A stretch of DNA of 64,000 nt from Sipunculus nudus. Its lineage: Eukaryota; Annelida; Sipuncula; Golfingiida; Sipunculidae. The position numbers were made by a program, and so were the translations under genes. The stretch is taken from the NCBI GenBank assembly GCA_026874595.1, contig CM049316.1, positions 50,911,676 through 50,975,675 on the forward strand. The letters are read 5' to 3'. The notes beneath the pieces were generated by a model. The model did not search any database. It saw nothing but the letters and a program-made list of their open reading frames with translations, and had not been told where the DNA came from. Shown piece after piece: positions 21,821 to 34,600 of this stretch (position 1 is its first letter; every line of letters starts with the position of its first letter).

Positions 21821-23830
21821 TACAGGTGGCACCACCAGTCTGCAGAAACTGATGAAACATTCCATGACCAATATCCATGCAAAGTATCATGGTGATCAAT
21901 GCATTAGTTGTTCAGATATTTGAGCTTTTGTTTCAAATTTTCCATTATTCTGAGGGGTACTTCGAAGCCCCATAGCTCTGAGGTTAGGGGTAACAGAGAC
22001 CTAATTTTAGGTTTCAAAGGAGACTTTTCATGAGCCTCCCTGCATGTCAATATAGAAGATCTAGGTGCAGTCATTACAATTTGTGCCCTGTTCACTGATG
22101 ACTGCATCTTTTCAGGTCTCAAAAATAGATGAAAACAAGGGACCCATGGGTCACGGCGCTAAGCTGTTATATATGATCACAAAATATGATTTGGAAGAGG
22201 AGGTAGGCAAAGGCTGGTTTTGTGAGGTAATATAAGCTCTATTATGAGTTGATGGTGTTTAGCTCAAGTTATGTAAGATATTGATAATATCCTTGGAGAC
22301 AGGGAAGAGGATTGATGTCATTCATATTATTTACAGTTGGAAATGGTTTGCTATTATCACATAGGTTTTGACTTGGCCATAAAACTTTACCTACATTGCA
22401 GCAGAATTATTTGAAATTATTTATTAAAAATATATAACAAATATTGTGTCAAATATAATTTAACTTAAAAATAATAACGGTATCATGTTTTTTTCATCAA
22501 GGATTTTTTAATAATATCAAAATAAATTATTAAAATATATTATAGAATATATTCATAAATGCATTTGTATTCAAATACTTTTATTTTAACCTGTATTCCT
22601 ATCCTTATACATGAAATTATGGAGTACATATTCATATTCGCATTCGAAAACATTTGCATAGTACTGCACCATGTCTGGTATTTATTCAGTTTCAGCCAAA
22701 CAAAGTTCTTAAGAATCCAGAATAAACAAATATCACAAATTTAGATAATGATCATAAGTACCTGGTTTTATGAATTTTGTTTATATTCAAAAATAAAACT
22801 ATAATATTCACTTTGGACTACCTTCACATCAATCAACACACTAGACATAGCAAGAGTCTTATGACAATTATCAACATTACAGAATCATAATGAGAACTTG
22901 TCTAAGATCTGAATTTTTATCATATTCAAATATTTTTATGTAAACAAAAAAATTTCAGAAAAAAAATTTGAAGTATCACTGTTATGAAACCATTATATGT
23001 GTAAAAAATAGCCCAAGGATAAGAATACCCTATAAATTATACAAGGAGAAAACTAGAGATGGGCAAGTTTAATTTTATAAACTGAAATATAGGAACCAGT
23101 AATATAAATTTTGATTATTTACACAGTCTTGTGACAGCTGTTACAGCCACATGTCTGAATGTCATAAGTGAAACATACTGACATCTTTAATCAGTAATTG
23201 TCCAAATAAAATTAAAATATTTTTACATCTATTAACTTTTTTTTTTAAATTTGAAATAAATATAAATTAACAAGCTGAAACACTTGGAAAAGACCTTGAA
23301 ATTTAGATTTATATTATCAATTGAATCTTTGTCAATCATTAATTTCCTTCATATAATCCCTAATAGTAAAGAACAATATAATTTTTTTATTATTTTTTTC
23401 ATTATTAAAATTGAAAAGAAAAATACCATAGGTGACTCAATGGTGTTACTTGGAATACATTTTCATCCATCCATACAAAATCCATAAAACATCTGTAACT
23501 GCAAGGTAATTCCCTGTTAGTGTTACTCATCAACTGTCAAATTCTTTTTCTATTGATTATTTTTAAAGTTGTAATTATAGACCTATAAAAATTTATTTAT
23601 TCATTGTTTATTGTTATGCTGTTGGTCTAACAAATAGATGAGCTGGGTTGGACACCTCTATCAGCTGTGGCCAGCAATAAGCTGCCCAGCTGCAAGTATA
23701 TGCCCCGAGTCAAGCATGCATAATTGGCCTGAAAGGTCAACTTGAGGACATACAGATGACTGAAGAGGGGCTGGCTAGAGCCTGGGTCTGACATGGTCTC
23801 ATAACAACTTTAACAAGCCCTACAGGCCTA
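21821..23830 (+). repeat. Repeat mosaic: GGTGGCACCACC unit, GACCCATGGGTC head, AT-rich body
   Basis: It contains a palindrome-variant unit (21,830), a CCTAATTTTAGGTTTC unit, then at 22,136 the head AACAAGGGACCCATGGGTCA, ACGGCGCTAAGCTG. The AT-rich body to 23,640 is paralleled at 27,090-28,130. The section 23,640-23,800 (GAGCTGGGTTGGACACCT and following) matches 28,140-28,325. No gene seen. Confidence 0.6.
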
Positions 23831-23975
23831 ATGCGAACCTGTACAAAGTTTGGGAGTATGAATGGAGGTTTATTTTTAAAATTTAATATTGATCCTCTTA
23901 AGTCCTGCATATCTACCTTAGTCATTATTATTATAGCAAAATGGACATTTCTGACCTGCAAGTTTCAGACTAGGA

Positions 23976-24120
23976 CTTTTTAAAACTAGAATATGGGTAG
24001 TCAACAAGCGAATATGTGTATCCGCAGAATTCAGAGTGGGACGTGTGAAGTGAGGTATGGATTAAGTGGCAAGGGGAATAGAGTAAGGTGTGTTGCATAT
24101 CAGCATGGATGTCTGCAGTG
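23976..24120. repeat. CTAG-junction repeat segment
   Basis: AAAACTAGAATATGGGTAGT starts at 23,982, with CTAG at 23,986-23,989. The same segment begins at about 35,826 and, with CTAG decayed to CCAG, at 36,560. On the minus strand it reads as a CTAG|TTTT Helitron-type terminus leading straight into the 278-bp arrays. Confidence 0.5.
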
Positions 24121-25254
24121 TAAATGTGAATGTAGGTGGTGCTACCTGTCATAAAATCAAGGAAATTGTCCAGGATATATAAACCTGCAAAATTTCAGGT
24201 GGATAAGTCAAACCACTGCTGAGATATGAGTGATTTTATCCCAAGGCAGATGAACAGATGGACGCTGTGCATAAGTGGTTGCAGGTGGCGCCATCAGTTT
24301 TGCCTATGATGAAGAGCATGTGAGATCTATACACATGCACAATTTTGGCCCAATCGGTCAAAAAGTTTCCCAGATATGAGCTTGGATGTCTGCAGAGTAA
24401 ACCTGAATGTAGGTGGCGCCACCTGTCATAAAATCAAGAGAGCTGTCCAGGATGTATAAACCTGCAAAATTTCAGGTGGAAAAGTCAAACCACTGCTGAG
24501 ATATGAGTGATTTTATCCCAAGGCAGATGAACAGATGGACGCTGTGCATAAATGGTTGCAGGTGGCGCCACCACTTTTGCCTATGATGAAGAGCTATGTA
24601 AGATCTATACACATGCAAAATTTTGGCCCAATCGGTCAAATGGTTCCCGAGATATGAGCTTGGATGTCTGCAGAGTAAACGTGAATGTAGGTGGTGCCAC
24701 CTGTCATAAAACCAAGAGAGCTGTCCAGGATGTATAAACCTGCAAAATTTCAGGTGGAAAAGTCAAACAACTGCTGAGATATGAGTGATTATATCCAAAG
24801 GCAGATGAACAGATGGACGCTGTGCATAAATGGTTGCAGGTGGCACCACCACTTTTGCGTATGATGAAGAGCTTTGTGAGATCTATACACACGCAAAATT
24901 TTGGCCCAATTAGTCAAACAGCTCCCGAGATATGAGCTTGGATGTCTGCAGAGTAAACCTGAATGTAGGTGGCGCCACCTGTCATAAAATCGAGAAAGCT
25001 GTCCAGGATGCAAAACCTGCAAAATTTCAGGTAGATAAGTCAAACCACTGCTGAGATATGAGTGATTTTATCCCAAGGCAGATGAACAGATGGACGCTGT
25101 GCATAAATGGTTGCAGGTGGAACCACCACTTTTGCGTATGATGAAGAGCTATGTGAGATCTATACACATGCAAAATTTTGGCCCAATCGGTCAAACTGTT
25201 CACGAAATATGAGCTTGGATGTCTACAGAGTAAACGTGAATGTAGGTGGCGCCA
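24120..25254 (+). repeat. 278-bp tandem array with GGTGGCGCCACC palindromes
   Basis: The landmark AGGCAGATGAACAGATGGAC recurs at 24,244, 24,521, 24,799 and 25,076, a 277-278 bp period. Each unit is dimeric: one half carries GTTGCAGGTGGCGCCACC, and the other AATGTAGGTGGCGCCACC followed by TGTCATAAAATC. Both halves continue with CAAAATTT(T/C) and a GAGATATGAG block, so an ancestral ~140-bp monomer probably doubled. The array is split by the insertion at 25,255-26,722. Confidence 0.9.
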
Positions 25255-26722
25255 GCCTGAACTCCCGTGCTTCATTAACATATTTAAATGAGATTTGGTT
25301 TTCAAAATACACACACACCACCTATTGATAAGGCGAGTACTACGACCGTTGGGACATTTTAGAACACGGCTTTATTTGGACAGGCGACCAGTGTGGAACC
25401 TTTATTCTTTGAAATAAATCAAATATATACAAATCCTGAATAAACAGCAAGTTTTAATAGACAAACCATACAAGAAACCGTGTCAGTGCAATAAGTGCAT
25501 CGAAGTGGAGCAAGCGAGCGTGTCACAGGCACCGCTTCAAACTTGATCTTTGATACTGTACCCTATCGTTACTACAATACGAGCATTTTTAATTATAAAC
25601 TATGATGCAAAGGGTACCTATGATCCATATTCCGAGCTGCCATCTCTGTGCTAATCATATAAATTATTCTTTAGGCGTTAATTTGACTCGGTGTTTTTGC
25701 CCATGAACCACCGCTTCGGTGGCCATATTCACAGGAAAAACATGCACCCATTGACTCAGGTCGCAGGTCGTAACCATGGAGACGACACACTTCGCTGACC
25801 TAAAAACTAACCTCAGAGCGGCCAAGCTGTGTGCATGTGCAGTATAGCCCATGTAGCATTGCCTTTACATGTGTAAGCTCATCGGAAGCCTGCTCTGCAC
25901 GTGATTAGTAGCTGTTTTGCAGTTTACGTTCAGTTTTATATCATTAAGAAAGTTACAGACCTGTTTTCACTGTTTTTTTTTTTTTATAAAAAATATTAAA
26001 ATACTGTCACGGTAAAAGGGCTTTCTGACAATATTTACAGCCTGAATAAGGCTCATCATGCAGCGCTCAAGGCTATCGTAGTTGGTCAAAATAATGTTCT
26101 TGGCCCTGTGATAGGTTGCACCATCCCATATAATTTATTTTTAAATTGTTCTGTTTTTCATATTGTAGCCATATTTTGGCTATTTCATCATCTGTTTGTG
26201 TTGTATTCTCGTGTACATCCATAGGGGTTGACCTAGTTACTGACGGCACTCCGGCCTCCATGCTCAGGAACCAGCTGATGCTCACGAAAATGTGTACCCT
26301 GGCTTTGCTAAACCACTTTGAAATCTGATATTTTCCATAAACATATATTTTATTGTGCTCTTTCCTTTGAGTATGGTCAGTTTACTGCTGTCGGTAAATT
26401 TACCCACTGTTACATGGATTTTCTGAGCGGTCCCCCTCGACGTGTCAGTAGGTCATAGACATGTTGAAAGTGGCCATTTCACAAGTAACATGACAATGGT
26501 CACATGATTTTATAATATCCATTGCCTGCTACAGATGACAGGACACAACTATGAGTGGACAGACAATTTTATCATACTAACATTGAAAAAATAATGGCGT
26601 CTGAAAAATCACCCGAATAGGAGTACATCTGTGGGCATTCATGTTTGTTTTTACCGCTAGGGGTCGGGGCAATCGCCCCTCAAGTAAACAAAGACCACGT
26701 GCCGACGCATGGGAGATCAGGC
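25255..26722. mobile_element. 1.47 kb DNA transposon inserted in the palindrome
   Basis: Ends are GCCTGAACTCCCGTGC on the left and, inverted on the right, GCCTGATCTCCCATGC: a 16-bp terminal inverted repeat with two mismatches. TGGCGCCA directly flanks both ends (25,247-25,254 and 26,723-26,730), an 8-bp target duplication that is the core of GGTGGCGCCACC. The satellite unit resumes exactly on the other side. No transposase was recognised. A minus-strand frame at 26,073-26,285 (TPMDVHENTTQTDDEIAKIW) looks somewhat protein-like and could be captured coding sequence. An 8-bp duplication fits hAT and some other superfamilies. Confidence 0.85.
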
Positions 26723-27065
26723 TGGCGCCACCTGTCATAAAATCGAGAAAGCTGTCCAGGATGTATAAACCTGCAAAATTTCAGGTGGAAAAGTCAAACC
26801 ACTGCTGAGATATGAGTGATTTTATCCCAAGGCAGATGAACAGGTGGACGCTGTGCAAAAATGGTTGCAGGTGGCACCACCATTTTTAGTGTATGTTATA
26901 AAGCTATCAAAGGGCTACATTTGTGCAAAATTTTTAGCCTGATCGGTCTAACGGTTCCCGAGATATGTGGGTTTATGTGTGGAAACAGATGCACAAATGG
27001 ACGCTGGGCAGAGAGGAAAGGTCAGAGGTCAACCAAAAATGAGGGCGCAGTAGTTCACATGTGAC
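26723..27065 (+). repeat. 278-bp array, continuation after the insertion
   Basis: It resumes with TGGCGCCACCTGTCATAAAA and ends with a variant unit carrying GGTGGCACCACC and ATTTTTAGCCTGATCGG. The same end unit occurs at 37,500-37,690 and 44,530-44,730. Confidence 0.85.
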
Positions 27066-27089
27066 CAATCATAATTCCGAATTTTAAAA

Positions 27090-28330
27090 AAGGGACCTAT
27101 GGGTCATGGCACTCAGCTGTTATATATGATAAAAAATATGATTTAGAAATGAGGCACATGCAGGTTTAGTGGGGTAATAAAAATAAGCTGTATTATGAGT
27201 TGTTTTTGTTTAGCTTATGTAGGTTTTTGATAATACCTTTGGAGACAGGGAAGAGGATTGATTTCATTTATATTATTAACAAATGGAGTACTATTGTCAC
27301 ACAGATTTTGACTTGGCCATATAACTTATAAGCAGAACACTTAATATGAGAGTTTAACTATTTATTAAAAAAATTACAAATATTGTCCCAAATATAATTT
27401 TTATTAAAAATAATAAGAGAATTGTATGATTTTTTAAAATGAAATAAAACTGAAATGATTATTAAAATAATATTAAAGAATATATTCATGAATGCATTCA
27501 TGAATACATTTTGAAAGAATTTGCACTGGTATTCATATACTTTCATTTTTACCTGAATTCCCATTCTTTATGCAAGAAATTTTATAATGGAGTACATATT
27601 CATATTTGTATTTAATTTTCAATTGCAAAGTATTTGCACCATGTCTGGTATTTATATAGTTTTCACCAAACAATGTTGTTGAGAATCCAGAATATACAAA
27701 ATTCACACATTTAAATAATGATCATAAGTACCTGGTTTTATGGCTTTTATTTATATTAAAAAAAAAAAATAAATGTAATATATTCATTTGGACTAATTTC
27801 ACATCAATTTACACAAAAGAAACAGTAAGAATCTAGATTAATATTATCAACTGCATCTTTGTCTATCATTAAATTCCTTCATATGATCCCTAATGATTAG
27901 TAATGAATAATATGACTGACTTTTTTATCATTAAAATTGAACTGAAAAATACTGCATGGTGTTATTTGGAATATGTGACATTCTACCAATCGATACAAGA
28001 TTCTTATATCATCAGTAACTGCAAGTTAATTTCCTGTTATTATAAACTAACAAATTCCTTTTCTATTTTTCTTTAATTTGTTATTAAAATCAATAAAAAT
28101 TTATTAATTTATTGTTTATTGTTATGTTGTTGGTTAAAACTACTAGATGAGTTGGGTTGGACACCTGGATCAACTGTGGCTGGCCATAAGCTGCCTGGCT
28201 GCCCCAGTGAATGCCTCGCGTCAAGCATGCATAATTTGCTGAAAATTCAACAAGGTCAACAATCTCAACATACAGGTGACTCAAGAGGGGCTTGAGAGAG
28301 CCAAGGTCTGACATGGTCTCATAAAAACAT
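27090..28330 (+). repeat. GGACCTATGGGTC head and AT-rich body, second copy
   Basis: The head AGGGACCTATGGGTCATGGC is followed by ACTCAGCTGTTATATATGAT, matching 22,136 onward. The AT-rich body and the 28,140-28,325 block match 22,330-23,800. No gene seen. Confidence 0.65.
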
Positions 28331-29703
28331 TAATAAAAGCTACAATTTTTGGCCAATTTCTTTCAGCTTTCTAAACTAAAAAGCTGAAATCCTTATGCGT
28401 GCATGATATGAAAATTATATCAACAGTGCTCACAGGAAACCAACGTGCCATGGTCAAAGTTGGGCAAAATTTAAGGTACTAATTTTATATTTATACTAAT
28501 AACTTATAAAATTTGAAAAATTCAGAAATAATTTTGGGTATTCAATTGAATCTTGATTAAATAATGTTACATCCCTGACAAAAAATCTCTAGCTTCAGCA
28601 ATCCCCTTGTAAAGGGAGTAAATATATTTCTTGATTTTTTACAAAGTGCATTATGTTTGGGCCCATAACTTAAAACAATTACGCAATACTTACATCATTT
28701 CTGGCATGTGCTTAGAGAATGTATAGAAAAATATATATATTATATATGATTAAAGTTAGACCAGTGGTTTTGATATTAGGCAGTCTTGAAGTGTAACAAT
28801 GGGTTTTTAATGGAAAAATGAAGTTTTTCATTAATATCTCGAAGGTATTAAGTCCTAGTGACCAAATTCTTGGCATGGTAGGGGATTTTGGAGACATCTA
28901 ATTGTAAGCCAAATTTTAGGAACTGAGAGCTGAAGATGGCGAGCTGAGCTCTTGCAAACTGCATAACACAAGTTGATGTAAACAATATGTTACATGGTGC
29001 TTGAAAACTTGAATAAAATCTACAGTTTTTAATCAACTGGTTTCAAAGTTTTGGTGTTAACAGACAAAATGCTAACATAAATGTGAAAATTAAATCCACA
29101 GTACTTACAGGAAAAAATGTGCCATGGTCAAAGTTGGGCAAAATTTAAGGTACTAATTTTTTATTTTTGTCAATATTTCAAAAAATTTAAAAGATTTTGA
29201 TCTAATTTTGGGTATACAATTTAATTTTGATTAATCAAAGTTATATTACTGGAAAAAAAGTCCATAGCTTAAACATGTTTTGTGTTAAGTGATCAAATAT
29301 CTTTCCTGATTTTTTACAAAATGCATTATGTTTGGGCCCATAACTTTTTTAAATTATATAATACAGACATAATTTCTGGCATGTACATAGGAACTATATA
29401 GGGGAATATTCATGGTAAATATGAGGAAAAACAGATGAGTAGTTTTGATATTAGGCAGTCCTGAAGTGTGAAAATAGGTTTTTAATAAAAAATCGAGATT
29501 TTTCCTTAATTTCTCAAAGGAAAGAAGTTGCAAAGACCCAGTTTTCGGCTTGGAAAGAGATCTTGGGGACATCTAACATTATGCTGAATTTTGGATTCCT
29601 AGGTCTTACGGTTTCAAAATGTGCCACATCTACGGACGGACGGAAGGACGACGGACAATGGACCACGACTATAGCTCAGATGACTTATAGTCAGCTGAGC
29701 TAA
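28320..29703 (+). mobile_element. Helitron-like hairpin element, second copy
   Basis: Two overlapping body copies (28,330-28,930 and 28,990-29,600) lead to GGACGGACGGAAGGACGACG and the hairpin AGCTCAGATGACT, TAT, AGTCAGCTGAGCT, with CTAA at 29,700-29,703. The doubled body suggests insertion of one copy in another, or unequal exchange. Confidence 0.55.
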
Positions 29704-30113
29704 AAATTCTGCCCAGTGGTTATGGAGGAGTTCTCCGAAACCTATGCTGAAAACATAGTATCCACAAAACTCTGTTTTGGCGGATACAATGATTGTAGCT
29801 GGCACCACCAGTCTTATATACAAAGAAGAGATACATAAATATGCCCAATGTCAGACTGATATGTCAAACCCCTCCTGTGAAAAATAAGCAGGGACAAACA
29901 CTGTGCAAAAATTATTGTAGGTGGCACCACCAGTCTTGTACACTATAAAGCTACCTGATATGTATAAACATGTCCAATTTTAGGCTGATGTATCAAATTC
30001 CTCTGTAGAAATAAGCAGGCGCATACACTGCAAAAGTCAATGTAGGTGGCACCACCTGTCTTGTAAATGAGAATACCATCAAAGATGCATAGACAGGTCA
30101 AACTTCTCCAGAG
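29704..30113 (+). repeat. Palindrome-type repeats before the hAT-like insertion
   Basis: Units with GGCACCACCAGTCTTATA, GGTGGCACCACC and GGTGGCACCACCTGTC. The same series occurs at 44,755-45,190, which serves as an uninterrupted reference for the next element. Confidence 0.75.
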
Positions 30114-30965
30114 TAGTGTTGGGACGATATGGGTTTTTTATATCATGATAATTATTCAAAATTTATCGTGATATACCGTGATATCGCGATATTTTCAATT
30201 ATATATAATGGCATTAATAAGCCATCAATAATGATATTTATAACAACCACCTTAAAGTCTTGACTTTATTTATACAAGGGGTTAAGTATTAATATAATTT
30301 ATACCTATTGTGCCAATACCACAGAATGACTCATTAAGTGATGTAAGTTGCATGAAGGTCCTGCAGGTGCGCAAGCTTGAGGCGCGGGAAGTCCTGCCCC
30401 CATCGTCGAATCATGCTTGTCAGAACTTTCCATCAGTTTCCTATAGCTACATAAAAGCCGGAGAATCCCGGCGAATTTTCGGAGAGCGTGTCATACGAAT
30501 CTTGGCTAAATATATCATCTCAATTTTATATGGCAAAATATGCAACCTGTATGGAATGTTTGATTCAGTGGTGACACTTTTATGTTGACATTTTCATTCC
30601 ATGCAATAAAAGCATAAATGTGTGTATTTATTGCTCTTTCATTATAATGTTATTTTCTCCTGAAGTTCTCAAGCTTTTGTCCTTTCTGATTCATCCTGCT
30701 ACTTCCGGATATTTCCGACTAATCCCGAAGTCTGTAAGCACACGCTTCCACCCAATACGCGTGTATTCCAATACACGTGGTTTATGAAAATGAATGTGAT
30801 TCTTTGAAATAAATTTATTTTGAACTTAAAGGGCTTGCTTGTGAACCAAAATCGTGAACAAAAATTGATATCGTGATATTGCGATAATAGGAAAGTTGAC
30901 CGTATGATAACCGTAGCGGTCAGATATCGTGATAATACCGTATACCGGTAACCATCCCAACCCTA
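30114..30965. mobile_element. hAT-like MITE, 852 bp, 8-bp target duplication
   Basis: CTCCAGAG flanks both sides (30,106-30,113 and 30,966-30,973). The ends are TAGTGTTGGGACGAT and, inverted, TAGGGTTGGGATGGT. An 8-bp duplication plus TAG.GTTGGGA ends is typical of hAT elements. The paralogous site at 45,180-45,200 reads CTTCCCCAGAGTTTGATGC without insertion, confirming the junctions. Subterminal ATCGTGATAT/ATATCGCGAT motifs are present on both sides. No transposase; a 92-codon frame at 30,310-30,588 is probably fortuitous. Confidence 0.88.
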
Positions 30966-31440
30966 CTCCAGAGTTTAAAGCACTGGGCTGATAAGGCTTA
31001 GGTGAGTAAGGCAGTTGCCCCCGAATGACCTGTGACAAATTGCTGCCTCAAGCTACTGCACTGAGTGAACTCTTGACCTGCACCTGGCTAGACTGAGTGA
31101 ACTTTTGACCTGTACCTGGCTGCACTGAGTGAACTCTTGACCTGTTGCATAATCTGATACAGTTGGCAGTCTGCCAAAGCTATAAATAGATTCAGGCTGA
31201 ACTTTGGTGCCAAATATGATGCAGTGAGCAGTCTGCCAAAGCTATAAATAGAATGCAGCTACTGCACTGAGTGAACTCTTGACCTCTACCTGGCTGCACT
31301 TCTTCCAATCCTGGCACTGTGCCAAAACTATTTATAGAGCTGACATCATCTTGGCTAATAGCCAACATCAAGGCACTGACAATCTGCCAATGGTAAACCA
31401 AGTGCTGCCATCTGTACACAAAAGTGGTCCCTACTTGAAA
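30966..31440 (+). repeat. TGCACTGAGTGAACTCTTGACCTG tandem region, second copy
   Basis: It continues the series broken by the MITE and matches 9,500-9,830 and 45,190-45,292. It has several ~32-bp units and GATACAGTTGGCAGTCTGCC blocks. Confidence 0.65.
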
Positions 31441-32725
31441 TAACTTTGAAATTTATTTTCCAAATACAAAATGCATTTCAGCTGACTTTTTATAAAAAAG
31501 AAATCAGGAATATATGTAAAATTATTACAGACACACACTGAATGCAAAATTAAAAAACAGATATATCTCATTGATGGCAAATTCTTGAATTAAGTTGAGT
31601 AGGGATACCAATAATTAATAATCCATGTACAGTTGTCTTTATATAGCCACAGAGAACTGAATATCCATGATTGTAACATTGCCTGGTAGATGAATAACTT
31701 AAATCATAAATCTAAATTTTTTAAAAGCTTTTAAAAAAACCTTTCTTGTCAATATTAACCAAAGATATACTGAAATCTAAATGTCTAGTTGCATGATGTA
31801 ATAGATGCTGATAAACTGGTGCCAGGTTAGATGTAACAGCATAACACAGCTAACATATATGGTAAAATGACTCAATTCAATCTCCATAATTCAGCCAAAA
31901 ATCTTTCATGTGGAACCATTAATGACAATTATTATAAGAATTATTGTAGGGATTATTCTTGTTAAATATTAAACAAACTGGCTTCATGGCATCAGTCGAA
32001 AAACGTTTCCCAGGTTTATAACTCATATAGGAAGATACAGCAAACTGGCTAAGTTCAGCTTCCCGTAACTCAGCCAAAAAGCACTGAACCAAAACCATTT
32101 GAACAAACTTGATTTATCAACATCTGAGGATAATTAATGTGTAAGATTTAAGAATTTGGCCCAGTGGTTTTTGAGGAGAAGATCTTTGTAGCCACTGAGC
32201 TAAAATGGGCTGTTATGGCATATGACTAAATTCAGCTTCCCATAACTTAGCCAAAAGTCATTGAAAAGAGACCATTTGAACAAATTTGAGAAAGCACTAC
32301 CCTAGGATCATTTCGGTGCAATATTAAACATTTTGGCCATATGGTTTCAGAGAAGAAGCTTTTTGTAGCCATCAGTGTGATACAGGCACTGATGACCCCG
32401 TACAAAAAAGGCCGATGCAGGTGGCGCCACCATTACCTCAATTTCAGATATGACCTATATGACCAACATTGGCATAAAATCTGGTGATGATAGCTCCAGC
32501 CGTTTCTGAGATTTAAATTTTAATATGCTTTTTTGCACAGTTAACAAAGTTCAACCTCCTGTAACTCGGCCAAAATCTCCGAACTGGAACCATTCGAACA
32601 AACTTGAGAAAGATTGTTCCAGGGATCATTTCTGTGAAATATTGGACAATTTGGCTGGACAGTTTCGGAGAAGATTTTTAAAGCTTTTAAGCTTTTTCCC
32701 TATAAAGTCTAAGAAAATGCAAAAA

Positions 32726-34600
32726 CTAGATGTGTCGGTACGACACTAATGCCCCCGCTTGGGGCAAATAAGAAACATTTGTTAAATTTTGTAAAATTTT
32801 TTTAAGTTCAGGAGGTGTTGTATGGTCAAAAGTAGGTCAAGAAGGGCAAAATGCAAACTCAATCTGTAACGGGTCATTATCAAGGAACACACCAAAAATC
32901 AGGCCAGTATGCAGGCATTGTGAAAAAAAGTCCATACATGTGCATTTTTTATAAAAATTTCTGTCTTTTATGAAATTTTCTATGTTCAGGATCTGTCATA
33001 TGGTCAAAAATAGGTTAACTGGGACGAAACACGAACTCAACCTGTAAGTGGTCATTATGCGCCCACTGACCAAACATTGGGCCAGTATCTGTAAGCATTG
33101 CATTGCGAAACTAGAATATTAGCAAAAGCTGGTTACCAGTTATAAATTTAAATTGGAGAGGTATGTACCATGTTTTATAACAATCCACCAAATGCTTCCT
33201 GAGAAATATCCCCCTAAGTTTTTTTTCTATACTAAGCTCTGTGACCTTGAAAAGTAGGTCAAGACCACCCATCTTTGAACCTGACCAAGATTTTGTAAAT
33301 ATGAAAAAAAGCACTGAAGTAATGAAGTTCCTTAGTTGAATACCTTTGGAGATATCCTGCACAAAGGCCAAAATTGAAAAATCCGATAACATTTCATTAA
33401 AAATCAGAAATTGCAGGTGACGCCACCAAAATTGTGCAGCACGTACAGACCATCAGTCCCAATGATCATAGTAAGTTTTGTGAAAATCCACACAATGGTT
33501 CCTGAGATATAAGCTTCTGAGTGTTTTTCTATAATCAGCTCTAAAATGTAGAAAAATGGGTCAAGGTCACCCATCTTCAAACTTGACCGAGATTTTATCG
33601 ATATACATCTTCACTGAGGAAATGAAAATCCAACGGTGAATCCTTTTAGAGATATCCCGCTCACAAGGTAAAAGTTAACAGACGCGGAACGGACAGACGG
33701 ACGGATGGACACCCGACAGACAGATGGACAGATAGACGGACAGCTTGGGTGACAACAATAGCCCATCAGCCTATGAGCTGAGGGCTAAAAACGGCTGTAC
33801 ATGTACATTTGTCATGAAAATTTATATTTTTCATGAAATTTTCTCTGTTTAGGAGCCGTAAAACAATCAAAAGTAAGTCAACCGGGACGAAACGCGAACT
33901 CGATCCGTAACTGGTCATTATCTGCATACACACAAAAAATCAGGCCAATATCTGCAGGCATTGCGAAAAAAAGTCCGTACATGTGTATTTGTCATGAAAA
34001 TTTATATTTTTCATGAAATTTTCTAAGTTAAGGAGCCGTAAATGGTCAAAAGTAGGTCAACGGGGAGGAAACGCGAACTCGATCTGTAACTGGTCAGTAT
34101 CTGCATACACACCAAAAATCAGGCCAATATCTGCAGGCATTGCCAAAAAAAGTCAGTACATGTGTATTTAATTGTCATGAAAATTTCTATTTTTCATGAA
34201 ATTTTTTAAGTTAAGGAGCCGTAAACCGTCAAAAGTAGGTCAACCGGGACGAAACGCGAACTCGATCTGTAACTAGTCATTATCTGCCCACACACCAAAA
34301 ATCAGGCCAATATCTGCAGGCATTGCGGAAAAAAGTCCGTACATGTGTATTTGTCATGCAAATTTCTATTATTCATGAAATTTTCTAAGTTTAGGAGCCG
34401 TAAAACAGTCAAAAGTAGGTCAACCGGGACTAAACGCGAACTTGATCTGTAACTGGTCATTATCTGCCCACACACAAAAATCAGGCCAATATCTGCAGGC
34501 ATTGCAAAAAAAAAAGTCTGTACAACTGTTTGATTTCGGAAGGACGGAATGACGGACATGGGTATAACTATATGCCCCGGCCACTTTGTGGTGGGGGCAT
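32726..34600 (-). mobile_element. Nested CTAG-ended element with ~180-bp core units
   Basis: On the minus strand it ends with GTGTCGTACCGACAC (6-bp stem, 3-base loop), AT, CTAG (32,726-32,729), then TTTTT. ATGCCCCC lies near both ends in inverted orientation. Core units with AGGAGCCGTAAA recur at 33,851, 34,031, 34,214 and 34,393, about 180 bp apart, with two more diverged units at 32,780-33,110. A second copy starts at 63,599. No coding capacity. Confidence 0.65.
33111..33788. mobile_element. Element nested inside the nested element
   Basis: It begins CTAGAATATTAGC (33,111), contains GACAGACGGACGGATGGACA, and ends CTATGAGCTGAGGG then CTAA at 33,785-33,788, after which the ~180-bp core units resume. 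The same start appears inside the copy at the right edge of the window (63,985). This makes a three-level nest. Confidence 0.5.

Noticed and set aside
24552-25328. Repeated ~60-70 codon frames beginning MVAGGATTFAYDEELC on the plus strand and histidine-rich frames on the minus strand
   Set aside because: Each copy coincides with one 278-bp satellite unit; start and stop are repeat features.
25664-25852. 62-codon minus-strand frame in the 1.47 kb element as part of a transposase
   Set aside because: No catalytic motif, too short; at most a captured fragment.
30310-30588. 92-codon frame inside the hAT-like MITE as a captured gene
   Set aside because: No recognisable motif and MITE interiors often contain fortuitous frames.
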